Source: Mariniphaga anaerophila
GTDB taxonomy: Bacteria; Bacteroidota; Bacteroidia; Bacteroidales; Prolixibacteraceae
Assembly (NCBI RefSeq): GCF_900129025.1
Contig: NZ_FQUM01000001.1
Location: 434,001 to 498,000 of the forward strand
Length of the DNA: 64,000 bases
Direction: 5' to 3'
Shown: positions 27,098 through 36,323 of the stretch, piece by piece
Layout: the number at the start of each line of letters is the position of its first letter
Position numbering within the stretch: the stretch's first letter is position 1
Translations under genes and position numbers: made by a program
Notes under the pieces: generated by a model
Databases searched by the model: none
What the model was told of the DNA's origin: nothing
What the model saw: only the letters and a program-made list of their open reading frames with translations

Positions 27098-28336
27098 CTA
27101 TTTCTCGAATGTTTTCAAGTGTTTCAGCCTTTCCAACAACGGAGGATGAGAATAGTTGAAAAAAACGTAAAGAGGATGCGGAGTGAGGTTGCTCAGGTTC
27201 TTTTGCGAAAGCTTTTTTAATGCGGAAGCCAAAGCTTCGGGCTTAAAATTCTGCGCTGCAAACGCGTCAGCTTCGTATTCATTTTTCCGCGAAAGCATGT
27301 TCATAAAAATACCCAGCACAAAGGAAACCGGAGAATACAAGATTCCGAAAGCGACCAATCCGATATGAAAATTAGGTTTGTCAACCCCCAGTGCTTTACT
27401 CAAATGCGGATTATCAATCAACAATGAAAAAATGAACAGGATAATTCCGGTTTGCAGCAGCGAAATAATCAGTCCCTGGGTAACATGCTTTTTTTTGTAA
27501 TGTCCTATTTCGTGCGCCAAAACAGCAACAATTTCTTCAGTATCCGCTTCTTCAATCAATGTATCGTACAAAACAATCCGTTTTTTTGCCCCCAGTCCCG
27601 TAAAATAGGCGTTGGCTTTTGTAGACCGTTTGGAGCCGTTAATCACGAAAATATTGTCGAGTTTAAACTCGACTTTTTGAGCAAACTCCTGAATGGCATT
27701 TCGCAGTTCACCTGCTTCAAGCGGCGCTTGTTTATTGAAAAGCGGAACAATAATATTGGAATAAAACATGGTCATAAAAATGCTAAAAACCGAAACCACA
27801 ATCCATGCATAAATCCAAAACATTCCCTGCGTTTTCTGGTAAATAAAAATGATGAATGCCAACAATCCGCCACCGATAATTCCACCAACCACCCAGTCTT
27901 TTAACTGATCCAGCACAAAAGTTTTGGGCGTTGTTTTATTGAACCCGAATTTTTCCTCCATCACAAACGTATCGTACACCGAAAACGGGATGTTAACAAT
28001 GTCGGAGGCAAAAACAATTATTCCGAAAAACAGAAGAGCTGCTAAAATACCGCTTGAAGTAAATTCCCAAGCGAGGCTGTCGACATAGGCAAACCCGAAA
28101 AAAACAAACATGGCCAGCACGACCAGAAAACTGAAGGTTCCGGACACCATTCCAAAACGATGATTAGCCAGTTGATAAGATTGCTGCTTAGCATATTTTT
28201 CTTCGTCGTAAATTCCCTTCAATTCTTCGGGTAACTTCGACCCCATTCGTTTGGTATTCAAAAAATCCAGGTAATTTTCGAAAAGAAAATCGAGAACCAA
28301 AATAGTTATGATTATCCAAAAAAAAGTTTCGTGCAT
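27098..28336 (-). CDS. M48 family (Ste24-like) membrane metalloprotease
   Basis: From ATG at 28336 the protein has 412 residues and several membrane segments. The zinc site HEIGHYKKKH (HExxH) and the downstream glutamate in NEYEADAFA are intact, as in CAAX-prenyl-protease-1/Ste24-type M48A enzymes. It should act in the inner membrane on misfolded or membrane proteins; the physiological substrate in bacteria is not well known. An in-frame TTG at 28360 was rejected in favour of the ATG. Confidence 0.92.
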   Translation of the reverse strand: MHETFFWIIITILVLDFLFENYLDFLNTKRMGSKLPEELKGIYDEEKYAKQQSYQLANHRFGMVSGTFSFLVVLAMFVFFGFAYVDSLAWEFTSSGILAALLFFGIIVFASDIVNIPFSVYDTFVMEEKFGFNKTTPKTFVLDQLKDWVVGGIIGGGLLAFIIFIYQKTQGMFWIYAWIVVSVFSIFMTMFYSNIIVPLFNKQAPLEAGELRNAIQEFAQKVEFKLDNIFVINGSKRSTKANAYFTGLGAKKRIVLYDTLIEEADTEEIVAVLAHEIGHYKKKHVTQGLIISLLQTGIILFIFSLLIDNPHLSKALGVDKPNFHIGLVAFGILYSPVSFVLGIFMNMLSRKNEYEADAFAAQNFKPEALASALKKLSQKNLSNLTPHPLYVFFNYSHPPLLERLKHLKTFEK

Positions 28337-28519
28337 CTTCTGTATTTTAGTGAGAAGCAAAGATAATAATTGGGTGTTGCAAATTCCCGTTCCGGCTTTA
28401 TTTATTCAACTGCTTGTAATTTAGTTACAAAAAAATCAGACTGATAAAGCTGAATTCTCAATTTTTCTCTTTTACTTCGGTAGAAATTTAATCACATTAA
28501 TCAAATAAAATTAGAACCA

Positions 28520-29284
28520 ATGAAAACCATGATTATTGCATTCGGCCTGTTTTTTGCGTTTGCGGTGACCATTTGCGCGCAGGAAAAGAAGCCCGAATTT
28601 GAAACTCCTGCTCATTTACTCGTGTTCTCCAAAACCGACGGGTTCAGGCACGAATCTCTCTCTTCCGGAATCAAAATGCTGTTTGATTTGAGCAAGGCGC
28701 AAAACTGGGTTATTACGGCAACCGAAGAAGCGGCTGTTTTTACTCCCGAAATACTGTCGACTTTTGATGTTGTTATTTTCATGAATCCGACAGGCGATGC
28801 GCTCAACACATACGAACAGGAAGCATTTGAAGATTTTATGAAAAGAGGAAAAGGAATGGTGGGCATTCATGCTGCGGCTGATTTTGAATACGAATGGCCA
28901 TTCTACGGCGAATTGGTTGGAGGTTATTTCAAAACCCACCCGCCAGCCCAGACAGGTACTGTTATTTTCGAGAATTTTGACCATCCGGCCATGGAACCTT
29001 TTAAAGGCATGAAATCTTATACCACATTCGACGAGTGGTACACATTTCGTGAAAACCCACGCTCAAAAGTAAATGTGCTGGCCAGGCTCGACGAAAACAG
29101 CATCAAAAAATACAAAAACGACGACTGGCGCATGGGCGATCATCCGATTATCTGGTGGCAGGAAACAAACGGAATGCGCACTTTCTACACCGGGTTCGGA
29201 CACACTCACGAAGCTTTTCAGGATAAAAAAATTATTGAGCACATTAAAAACGCCATTAACTGGGCAGCCAAACGAACGGATTAA
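28520..29284 (+). CDS. Exported ThuA domain protein
   Basis: A 254-residue protein with a signal peptide (MIIAFGLFFAFAVTICAQ) and a ThuA (trehalose-utilisation-like, class I glutamine amidotransferase-like) fold. Typical parts are LVFSKTDGFRHESL, MVGIHAAADFEYEWPFYGELVGGYF, HPIIWWQE and GFGHTHEAF. The family is common in Bacteroidota near sugar-oxidising enzymes, but its reaction is not settled. It is a single gene with a strong terminator. Confidence 0.88.
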   Translation: MKTMIIAFGLFFAFAVTICAQEKKPEFETPAHLLVFSKTDGFRHESLSSGIKMLFDLSKAQNWVITATEEAAVFTPEILSTFDVVIFMNPTGDALNTYEQEAFEDFMKRGKGMVGIHAAADFEYEWPFYGELVGGYFKTHPPAQTGTVIFENFDHPAMEPFKGMKSYTTFDEWYTFRENPRSKVNVLARLDENSIKKYKNDDWRMGDHPIIWWQETNGMRTFYTGFGHTHEAFQDKKIIEHIKNAINWAAKRTD

Positions 29285-29307
29285 ATCAGAAAGTTTCTGC
29301 CATTTAA

Positions 29308-29349
29308 CAGGGATTGCCTCAAAATTTAACGACGCAATCCCTGTTTTTT
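29308..29349 (+). terminator. Rho-independent terminator after the ThuA gene
   Basis: CAGGGATTGC and GCAATCCCTG form a perfect 10-bp stem around a 16-nt loop, directly followed by seven T residues. It starts 24 nt after the stop codon. Confidence 0.9.
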
Positions 29350-29558
29350 TGCACACTGCTCCAGACGAATGCAGTCCGGACTTTCAATCCTTTTCAATTT
29401 TCACCAATCTACAACCCACATTCTTTTCACGTTCGCCTTTAATAAACTTCCCTTAATCAAATCTTTATAGAATCTTTATATCGCCACCTCTAATTTTTAC
29501 AAAACCTTTACTAAATCGATCTGAAATTTGCACCGTGATTGTAAACATCAGTGATATC

Positions 29559-29699
29559 ATGAAAGCAACAGAGAAACAGATTACCGGATATTATTTTAGA
29601 TACAACATCTTCCTCTCCGATTTCGTAAGCAACATGTACATTGCAGGAACCAACAAAAAAGGGCCGAAAAAATCATCCACAGCTTTTTTTAACGACTGA
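29559..29699 (+). CDS. Possible 46-residue small protein upstream of trkH
   Basis: An ATG at 29559 opens a 46-codon frame ending in TGA at 29697. The peptide is basic and aromatic-rich in its first half, with no membrane segment or recognised domain. Its codon choices (AAC, ACC, GGA) resemble the neighbouring genes, and it ends 15 nt before the trkH ATG, so it could be a small cotranscribed gene or a leader peptide. I do not recognise the family. It also accounts for part of the 430-nt stretch between ThuA and trkH. Confidence 0.3.
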   Translation: MKATEKQITGYYFRYNIFLSDFVSNMYIAGTNKKGPKKSSTAFFND

Positions 29700-29714
29700 T
29701 TAAAAAGAAAAAAA

Positions 29715-31292
29715 ATGTTAAAAAGCGATACATATAAAATAGTTTTCAAACAAATAGGAAGCCTTTTCATTCTGCAGGGAATTGTAATGGCTATTCCTGC
29801 AATTGTTGCACTAATTTATCACGAAGGGTACTCCGTAGCAGGGTTTGTAGGGTCGGCGTTATTTACTTCGGGGCTGGGCTTTTTCCTTTATCAAAAATAT
29901 TTCCAGGCCGAAGATCCGCAATACAATCATGCATTTATTATTGCAGCAGCGGGCTGGCTGGCTATCACTTTTCTGGGTGGATTGCCGCTTTTCGTAATCG
30001 CATATATTACACCAGCCGAAATCATGAACCAGTTTATTCCGTCCGGTTCTGATTATGCCATTTCCAGCCTGGTCTATTTTAAAAACCCGTTGCATTGCTT
30101 TTTCGAAAGCATGAGCGCCTACACAACAACCGGACTTACAATGGCCATACACGAACCTTCGGTGGGAAAAGGAATTCTTTTTTACCGTTCGCTGGCACAG
30201 TGGGTTGGCGGTGCAGGGTTTATTGTTATGGTACTTGCCATTTTTAAACAGCGTTCGGGGCAAAGCGCCATGTTGCTGTTCGGCGTTGAATCAACCGGCG
30301 AAAAACTAAAAACCAAAGTTATTGAAACCGCACGGGCAATATGGAAAGTCTATTTATTGCTCACCATATTTTCTGCTGTTTACCTGTTTATTGGCACTTC
30401 CCTTATTCTACCTGATTATCCTTTGGGTGAAAACATTTTTGATTCGATTAATCATGCAATGACGGGGCAGTCAACCGGCGGATTCAGCACCCTCGACGAC
30501 AGTATAGCGGGCTACAATTCGCCTTTTATGGATATGCTCTATTTGTTGCCCATGATTTTGGGTTCGTTCTCAATACCGTTTTTCTACAAGTTCATATTCG
30601 AAAAAAAGTTTAGCGAATTATGGAAAGATATCCAAACCCGCTCGCTGATAATCGCTTTTGTTGGCGGAAGCGCTGTGCTCTCGTTCTTACTTTATAAGGC
30701 AGATGTGGTTTCAGAACCGGTGCGCGAAGGAACCTTTCAGTTTATCAGCGCCATGTCGACTACCGGCTGGCAAACTTCCAACATTGGCAACTGGGACTGG
30801 CTTTCGATACTTTTTGTTGTTGGTGCGGCAATGTTTGTGGGCGGCGCATCAGGCGCTACAGTGGGTGGCATAAAAATGATTCGGGCTTTGGTAATCAAAA
30901 AAGGGCTTTTCTGGCAGGTAAAAAAGGCATTCTTTTCTGAACATACAATTAAGGTGGTAAAATTTAACGGGAAGTCGTTGTCATCAGCCGAGATGAATGA
31001 AGAATTCACAAAAGCCGCATCTCTTGCCATTATTTTCCTGTTAATGATTATTGTATCATCTGTTGTTGCAACCTTTTTTATTGGAAGTGATTACGATTTT
31101 TTCGATGCTTTATTTGAAGCGACATCAGCACAAGCAACAGTTGGGCTTTCGAGCGGGATATGTGAACCGGGCATGTCTCCGGTTTTAGAGTCGATATACA
31201 TTTTTCAAATGTGGGCAGGGCGACTGGAAATAATACCCGTACTGGCTTTAATCAGGGCCATTTTTTTAGGCACAGTCCTTTGGAAACATTAG
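29715..31292 (+). CDS. trkH: TrkH/KtrB family potassium uptake protein
   Basis: A 525-residue membrane protein with the four-fold MPM architecture of the Trk/Ktr superfamily. The selectivity-filter glycine of each pore loop is visible: YTTTGLT, QSTGGFST, STTGWQTS and QATVGLSSG. It should mediate K+ uptake across the inner membrane with a cytoplasmic TrkA/KtrA ring, which is not encoded in the window. A K+ importer matches the presence of a K+-dependent pyrophosphatase on the same segment, although no direct link is implied. Confidence 0.93.
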   Translation: MLKSDTYKIVFKQIGSLFILQGIVMAIPAIVALIYHEGYSVAGFVGSALFTSGLGFFLYQKYFQAEDPQYNHAFIIAAAGWLAITFLGGLPLFVIAYITPAEIMNQFIPSGSDYAISSLVYFKNPLHCFFESMSAYTTTGLTMAIHEPSVGKGILFYRSLAQWVGGAGFIVMVLAIFKQRSGQSAMLLFGVESTGEKLKTKVIETARAIWKVYLLLTIFSAVYLFIGTSLILPDYPLGENIFDSINHAMTGQSTGGFSTLDDSIAGYNSPFMDMLYLLPMILGSFSIPFFYKFIFEKKFSELWKDIQTRSLIIAFVGGSAVLSFLLYKADVVSEPVREGTFQFISAMSTTGWQTSNIGNWDWLSILFVVGAAMFVGGASGATVGGIKMIRALVIKKGLFWQVKKAFFSEHTIKVVKFNGKSLSSAEMNEEFTKAASLAIIFLLMIIVSSVVATFFIGSDYDFFDALFEATSAQATVGLSSGICEPGMSPVLESIYIFQMWAGRLEIIPVLALIRAIFLGTVLWKH

Positions 31293-31416
31293 AAAATTCG
31301 TCCCTCACAATTTCCCGTGAAACGCCGATTTCGTATATTGTACCAGGTTACAAAAACCGAATTAATTGTTAGTTGCAAAATGCAGCAAATCCGATTAAAA
31401 ACAGTTGAACGAAACA

Positions 31417-31896
31417 ATGAATCTGATTGGCAAAACCACCATAAACCCTCTGTTGTTTTATAGCGGAAAAATTTCGGGCTACGTAACCTGGATTGCTTTT
31501 ATTGCGCCACTAACCGGCATAAGTGTTCCCGGATTAAACAGCGCTCAAAGTAACTTGCAAACATACGTGAGTCTGGCACTTGCAATCCCCGCATTCATAC
31601 TTATCACAGTCAGTTTGATGAACCTTGGAAAATCAACCCGTTTAGGATTGCCAAAAAACAAAACAGAACTAAAAACACATGGAGTTTACAAACTAAGCAG
31701 AAATCCGATGTATCTCGGTTTTAACCTTCTGACAATCTCGTCGATGGTGTTTACATTAAATCTCTCAATTATCGTTTTGGGAGTTTACAGCATCTGGGTT
31801 TATCACCTGATTATTATAGGCGAAGAAAAATTTTTACAGAACAGGTTCGGCAATAGTTTTATAAACTACAAAAAAAGAAGCCGCAGATACCTGTAA
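31417..31896 (+). CDS. Isoprenylcysteine carboxyl methyltransferase-like membrane protein
   Basis: From ATG at 31417 the protein has 159 residues with four or five membrane segments. The C-terminal motif KLSRNPMYLGFNLL followed by EEKFLQNRFG is typical of the ICMT/PEMT family, which use SAM to methylate membrane-bound acceptors. The bacterial acceptor is unknown. A TTG at 31405 would add four residues and was not chosen. Confidence 0.8.
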   Translation: MNLIGKTTINPLLFYSGKISGYVTWIAFIAPLTGISVPGLNSAQSNLQTYVSLALAIPAFILITVSLMNLGKSTRLGLPKNKTELKTHGVYKLSRNPMYLGFNLLTISSMVFTLNLSIIVLGVYSIWVYHLIIIGEEKFLQNRFGNSFINYKKRSRRYL

Positions 31897-32100
31897 CAAA
31901 ACGCCATCATTTATATATACCTGAACAATTGACATGTAACAACCTGTCGCCAAACCTGTTCGTTGGATTCACGTTGCAACACAGAAAAGTCAAGTCGGCA
32001 AAAAGAGCTACAAATTGCAACACTGCACCAAAAATTTCATTTCTTTGCAGCTACACAAAAGAATAAAACATCTTTAAATTTTGAATTTTAAATTAACGAT

Positions 32101-33276
32101 ATGCTTTTCAGGATAGCAGATATTACGGTTCGTTTTACAATACTATCGGCGTTGATTACGTCATGTCAATTTTCGAGTACAAATAAAAAACAGGCAGAAC
32201 AAACCGATGATGCGCCGGCAAAAACTGAAGATTGTTGCATGTCTGCAATTCCTGATCGTTTTGCTGCGCCAACCACAACAAATACACTAGCACAGTCCGT
32301 TAACATTGATTCACTAAAAGAAACCAACCCCAAAATAGAAGGGATGCTTTTTATTCCGGGCGGAGTATTCAACATGGGAGCGCGCGACACACAATTTGCA
32401 CGTGAAGACGAATATCCGGTGCACAAAGTGAGAGTAGCCGGTTTTTTCATGGATCCGCATCCTGTAACAAACGCACAGTTCCAACAATTTGTAGAAGAAA
32501 CCGGATATGTTACCACAGCAGAAAAAGATATAAGCTGGAACGAGTTCAAAAAGCAGCTTCCGCCCGGGACTCCAAAACCGGCCGACAGCCTGTTAAAAGC
32601 CTCCTCCCTGGTATTTTCTCCTCCGGCGCACCGTGTAAATCTGAATGATGTTTCGCAATGGTGGGCCTGGGTTAAAGGCGCAGACTGGCAGCACCCATAC
32701 GGTCCGCAAAGCAGCATTGAAGGGTTCGAAAAATTTCCGGTAATACATGTTAGCTGGGCAGATGCCAACGCTTACGCAAACTGGGCAGGGAAAAGACTAC
32801 CAACCGAAGCGGAATGGGAATACGCGGCACGTGGCGGGAACGACGAAAACATTTATTCGTGGGGAAACGAGCGCATTGGCGACGGAACGCCAAAAGCAAA
32901 CAGTTGGGACGGCGAATTTCCGGTATATAATTCCGGTAGGGATGGATTCGAACTGCTTGCGCCTGTTAAACAGTTTAAGCCCAACGGCTACGGATTATTT
33001 GACATGGCCGGAAATGTTTGGGAATGGTGTACCGACCTTTACCATCATGATTATTACAAAACATTTAATACGGAAGCAATTGCTAATAATCCGCAGGGCC
33101 CCAAAACAAGTTACGATCCCATGGAGCCCAATGTTAAAAAAAGAGTGATTAGGGGCGGTTCTTTTTTATGCAACGATTCTTACTGTTCAGGCTACCGGGC
33201 AGCCGCTCGCATGAAAAGCACGGAAGACACCGGCATGTCGCACCTGGGATTCAGATGCGTTGTTTCAGCAAATTGA
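32101..33276 (+). CDS. Formylglycine-generating enzyme (SUMF1) family lipoprotein
   Basis: A 391-residue protein with a lipoprotein signal (SALITSCQFSS). From about residue 80 it matches the FGE-sulfatase fold with high similarity to true formylglycine-generating enzymes: PGGVFNMGARD, GAWAGKRLPTEAEWEYAARGG-type region, NGYGLFDMAGNVWEWC. Crucially, the catalytic cysteine pair is present as Cys357 and Cys362 in RGGSFLCNDSYC. Such enzymes convert a Cys or Ser of sulfatases to formylglycine in the periplasm. No sulfatase gene lies in the window, so the client must be elsewhere. A long insert between residues 140 and 190 agrees with eukaryote-like FGEs. Confidence 0.9.
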   Translation: MLFRIADITVRFTILSALITSCQFSSTNKKQAEQTDDAPAKTEDCCMSAIPDRFAAPTTTNTLAQSVNIDSLKETNPKIEGMLFIPGGVFNMGARDTQFAREDEYPVHKVRVAGFFMDPHPVTNAQFQQFVEETGYVTTAEKDISWNEFKKQLPPGTPKPADSLLKASSLVFSPPAHRVNLNDVSQWWAWVKGADWQHPYGPQSSIEGFEKFPVIHVSWADANAYANWAGKRLPTEAEWEYAARGGNDENIYSWGNERIGDGTPKANSWDGEFPVYNSGRDGFELLAPVKQFKPNGYGLFDMAGNVWEWCTDLYHHDYYKTFNTEAIANNPQGPKTSYDPMEPNVKKRVIRGGSFLCNDSYCSGYRAAARMKSTEDTGMSHLGFRCVVSAN

Positions 33277-33321
33277 AAGTCCGGAGTTAAAAAAAGAACA
33301 AAAGCCCGGAGCTGTTTTTGT

Positions 33322-33921
33322 TTACAGAATTTTAAATCCCAGAGTCACTAAAAAAGTCTGATTTTTTCCGTTGATATCGCCGTTTGGATAGGAATAAATG
33401 TCATTGGCACCATGTTCCATTCTTGCATCCAGCGAAAAATGCCAAACATCAACACCAACACCATACTGATATCCGAAATAATGGTCTTTCACATACTCTT
33501 TCAAAAAATCATCATCCGGAGCATCAAATCCTTTGTCGGTTACAAAACTAAATACAGGCCCGCCCATAATCCTTAAATTGGCCATTCCTCCTTTTAGCAC
33601 TTTCACGCCCAACAGTATAGGAACATCAATATTATTAAAATCAAACTTTGCTGCGCGCTCCGACAAATCGGAACCAGGAGCCAGAACCGCCCCACCCTTT
33701 GCACTAAAATAGGCTTCCGGCTGAATATAAATTCGGTTATAACCTAGTCGGGCAAAAGCGCCAATGTGTGTTTTAACAATCGATTCGGAATTAAATTCAC
33801 TCTTTTTGAAAGTTACTTTCGAATTATTAATACCTGCCTTTACTCCTAAATCAAAAATCGGCTGAGCAACTATCGCAAGTGAAGGGATCAACAACAAAAA
33901 TAAAATAGTGAGCTTTTTCAT
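33322..33921 (-). CDS. Small outer-membrane beta-barrel protein (PorT-like)
   Basis: A 199-residue protein with a signal peptide ending near AIVAQ and alternating beta strands, starting FDLGVKAGINNSKV and ending in a strand with a C-terminal hydrophobic residue (FLVTLGFKIL). This is typical of the PorT / outer-membrane barrel-8 families in Bacteroidota. No specific function can be given. It is convergent with the FGE gene and stands alone. Confidence 0.82.
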   Translation of the reverse strand: MKKLTILFLLLIPSLAIVAQPIFDLGVKAGINNSKVTFKKSEFNSESIVKTHIGAFARLGYNRIYIQPEAYFSAKGGAVLAPGSDLSERAAKFDFNNIDVPILLGVKVLKGGMANLRIMGGPVFSFVTDKGFDAPDDDFLKEYVKDHYFGYQYGVGVDVWHFSLDARMEHGANDIYSYPNGDINGKNQTFLVTLGFKIL

Positions 33922-34436
33922 CTGTTTAAAATTTTAAGTTGTTTATGGCATCAGATGGAATTCGAAGAAATCTTTTATCGTTTTTTCAGGAAGGTGAATT
34001 ACATCATCATGCTCATTTCATTTGACTTTAAAATAATTGTTTTCAATGATTTTATATGGAACTTATATTTTAATCGTTAGCAATTGTATCGATAAACTGT
34101 CCGGCTCCTTTCTCTATTCCGTTCAGTAAAAAAACGGAATTTCTCTTTTTAAAGTATATCTTTTTTACGCAAAAGTCACTTTTTTTGATTCAGCAGGCCT
34201 GCTCCAACAACTTATTACACCGTTTTACTTAACCAATTTTCTTGTAAAAATAGTTGAAAACAAACAAACTAGAGTAACAACTTTAATTAGTATATTGCCG
34301 TATCAAAAAAATTAACCAATGAAACGATCATGAATTTTCTTCATTCAAAATTCACAAAAAGAAATGATTAAAATTTATGTAAGTTCCTGAATGTCTTCAT
34401 TTTTTTAACATTCAGAAATAAAAAAATTTTATACAG
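33922..34436. other. Intergenic region with three hairpins, no gene seen
   Basis: A 515-nt AT-rich stretch between divergent genes. I find no convincing reading frame. It contains an isolated inverted repeat, ATTCCGTT with AACGGAAT (34116-34140, 8-bp stem, 9-nt loop, then T-rich), that could be a terminator for a small RNA or a remnant. Closer to the NIPSNAP gene it holds two similar hairpins (34331-34354 and 34387-34415), listed separately. Confidence 0.5.
34331..34415 (+). promoter_or_regulatory. Two tandem related hairpins in the NIPSNAP gene leader
   Basis: TGAATTTT / AAAATTCA (34331-34354) and CTGAATGT / ACATTCAG (34387-34415) are each perfect 8-bp stems. Their left arms and loops are related: both read TGAAT followed by CTTCATT. 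The second ends 21 nt before the ATG at 34437. The repetition suggests a duplicated operator or RNA element. Function is inference. Confidence 0.35.
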
Positions 34437-35213
34437 ATGAAAAGAAGATCATTTTTAAAAAAATCAGCCCTTGCCACCGGAACTGCGTTTACCACCGGAA
34501 GTATTAGTGCAACCCCGGCTTCTCAGTCCCTAAAAGAATTTTACGAACTCAGGGTTTATCAGTTTTCAGGAGGTGCCGGAGTAAACCAGTTAAAAAGCTA
34601 TTATACCAACGCTGTTATTCCGCTTCTGAATAGACAGGGCGCAAAAGTTGGTGCATTTGCCGAATACGGAATGGAAGACCCTCCGCGCATATACATTTTT
34701 CATGCATACAAAAGTCCGGCCGACTATTGGGACACTATTCAGGCAATGAAAACCGACAAGCAATATCTGACAGCAGCTCAAAGCTATTTTAACCTGCCGG
34801 CCGACAAGCCTGTTTTTGAACGTTACGAAACGTTTTTGATGGAAGCCTTCGACGGCATTCCTCAGTTTAAAATGCCTGACAAAAACCGCGGGTTATTTGA
34901 ATTGCGTACCTACGAAAGTTACAACGAAGATGCATTTCGAAGAAAGATAAAAATGTTTGATGTAGAAGAACTTCCGCTTTTTGAAAAAGTAGGACTTCAC
35001 CCGGTTTTCTTCGGAGAAATGATTGCCGGACGCTTTATGCCCGCACTCACCTACATGCTCTGGTTTAAAAATATGGAAGAACGCAACCAAAACTGGGATA
35101 AATTCCGCTCAAGCGAAGAGTGGCAAACAATGCGCGTTAAAGAAGAGTATGCCGACACCGTGAGCAAAGTAAAAAAGATCTTCCTTACTCCACTGGACTT
35201 TAGCCAGGTATAA
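34437..35213 (+). CDS. Tat-exported NIPSNAP family protein
   Basis: A 258-residue protein with a twin-arginine signal (MKRRSFLKKSALATG) followed by two NIPSNAP ferredoxin-like repeats, about residues 33-130 (EFYELRVYQF) and 145-255 (GLFELRTYES). Tat export suggests folding in the cytoplasm, perhaps with a cofactor, before secretion. The biochemical role of bacterial NIPSNAP proteins is unknown. It lies 29 nt before the zinc dehydrogenase gene, so the two probably form an operon. Confidence 0.88.
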   Translation: MKRRSFLKKSALATGTAFTTGSISATPASQSLKEFYELRVYQFSGGAGVNQLKSYYTNAVIPLLNRQGAKVGAFAEYGMEDPPRIYIFHAYKSPADYWDTIQAMKTDKQYLTAAQSYFNLPADKPVFERYETFLMEAFDGIPQFKMPDKNRGLFELRTYESYNEDAFRRKIKMFDVEELPLFEKVGLHPVFFGEMIAGRFMPALTYMLWFKNMEERNQNWDKFRSSEEWQTMRVKEEYADTVSKVKKIFLTPLDFSQV

Positions 35214-35242
35214 TTTCACTCTTTCTCAAAAAAATTCCGACA

Positions 35243-36280
35243 ATGAAAGCGCTTGTTCTTGATGAATACAACCAACTGAATTACCGGGATTTTCCGGATC
35301 CGGAAATTCAGTCTGATGAAGTTTTAATTGAAGTAAAAGCCTGCGGCATTTGCGGCAGCGACATACACGGCATAGACGGCAGTACCGGGCGTCGCAAACC
35401 GCCGCTAATTATGGGACACGAGGCTTCCGGCGTAATTCTGGAAACCGGCAGTGCGGTAGAAAACTGGCAGCCCGGAGACCGGGTTACATTCGATTCAACG
35501 GTTTATCCGCTTAACGACTGGTTCACGCTAAAAGGTCGCTACAATTTAAGCGACAACCGACAGGTGCTGGGAGTATCGCCAGGAGAATACAAACGCCACG
35601 GTGCTTTTGCTGAAAAAGTTGTGGTGCCGCACCATATTTTATACCGAATTCCGGAAAACGTTTCTTTTGTTGAAGCTGCCATGGTAGAACCAATTGCGGT
35701 TGCTGCCCATGCAATTAGTGTTTCGAACCTGAAACCGGGCAGCAGTGCGTTGGTAACCGGCGCCGGAATGGTCGGGGTTTTCGTGGTTCAGCTACTCAAA
35801 TTGTTTGGTGCAAGTCCGGTTATTGCGGTGGATATCGATGACAAAAAATTGGAACTCGCCGAAAAACTTGGGGCCGATTTTGTTTTCAATTCACAAGAAG
35901 ACAGCCTTTCTGACAAAATTTTAGAGCTGACTAAAAACCGTGGCGCTGACTTCTCGTTCGAAGTAGTCGGAATTGCAGAAACCGTGCAAACCTGCATTGC
36001 AAATACGCGAAAAGGCGGCAGCGTTATTCTGGTGGGAAACCTCTCGCCACAAATACACTTCCCCTTGCAACAAGTGGTTACACGCGAAATAACAGTACAG
36101 GGAAGCTGTGCCATAAACGGAGAATACGAACTTGTGCTCGACCTTCTTGCCGGGAAACAGGTGGACGTTGCGCCGCTTATTTCGGCAGTTGCGCCGCTTT
36201 CTGAAGGCGCGGAGTGGTTCAAACGACTTTACGCAAAAGAACCGGGGCTAAACAAAGTTATTTTAGTGCCCGACAACTAA
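35243..36280 (+). CDS. Zinc-dependent polyol/alcohol dehydrogenase (MDR family)
   Basis: A 345-residue medium-chain dehydrogenase, closest in feel to galactitol-1-phosphate, sorbitol and threonine dehydrogenases. Catalytic zinc ligands are present: Cys37 (GICGSD), His59-Glu60 (GHEASG) and Glu149 (MVEPIA). The Rossmann motif is GAGMVGVFVV. The four cysteines that usually bind structural zinc are absent: residues 84-110 contain none. It likely oxidises a sugar or polyol with NAD(P). It follows the NIPSNAP gene and is convergent with the DUF1460 gene. Confidence 0.88.
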   Translation: MKALVLDEYNQLNYRDFPDPEIQSDEVLIEVKACGICGSDIHGIDGSTGRRKPPLIMGHEASGVILETGSAVENWQPGDRVTFDSTVYPLNDWFTLKGRYNLSDNRQVLGVSPGEYKRHGAFAEKVVVPHHILYRIPENVSFVEAAMVEPIAVAAHAISVSNLKPGSSALVTGAGMVGVFVVQLLKLFGASPVIAVDIDDKKLELAEKLGADFVFNSQEDSLSDKILELTKNRGADFSFEVVGIAETVQTCIANTRKGGSVILVGNLSPQIHFPLQQVVTREITVQGSCAINGEYELVLDLLAGKQVDVAPLISAVAPLSEGAEWFKRLYAKEPGLNKVILVPDN

Positions 36281-36323
36281 AAACTAAATATCTGCAAGTT
36301 AGTCATAGCCAGGTTCAGTGTTT

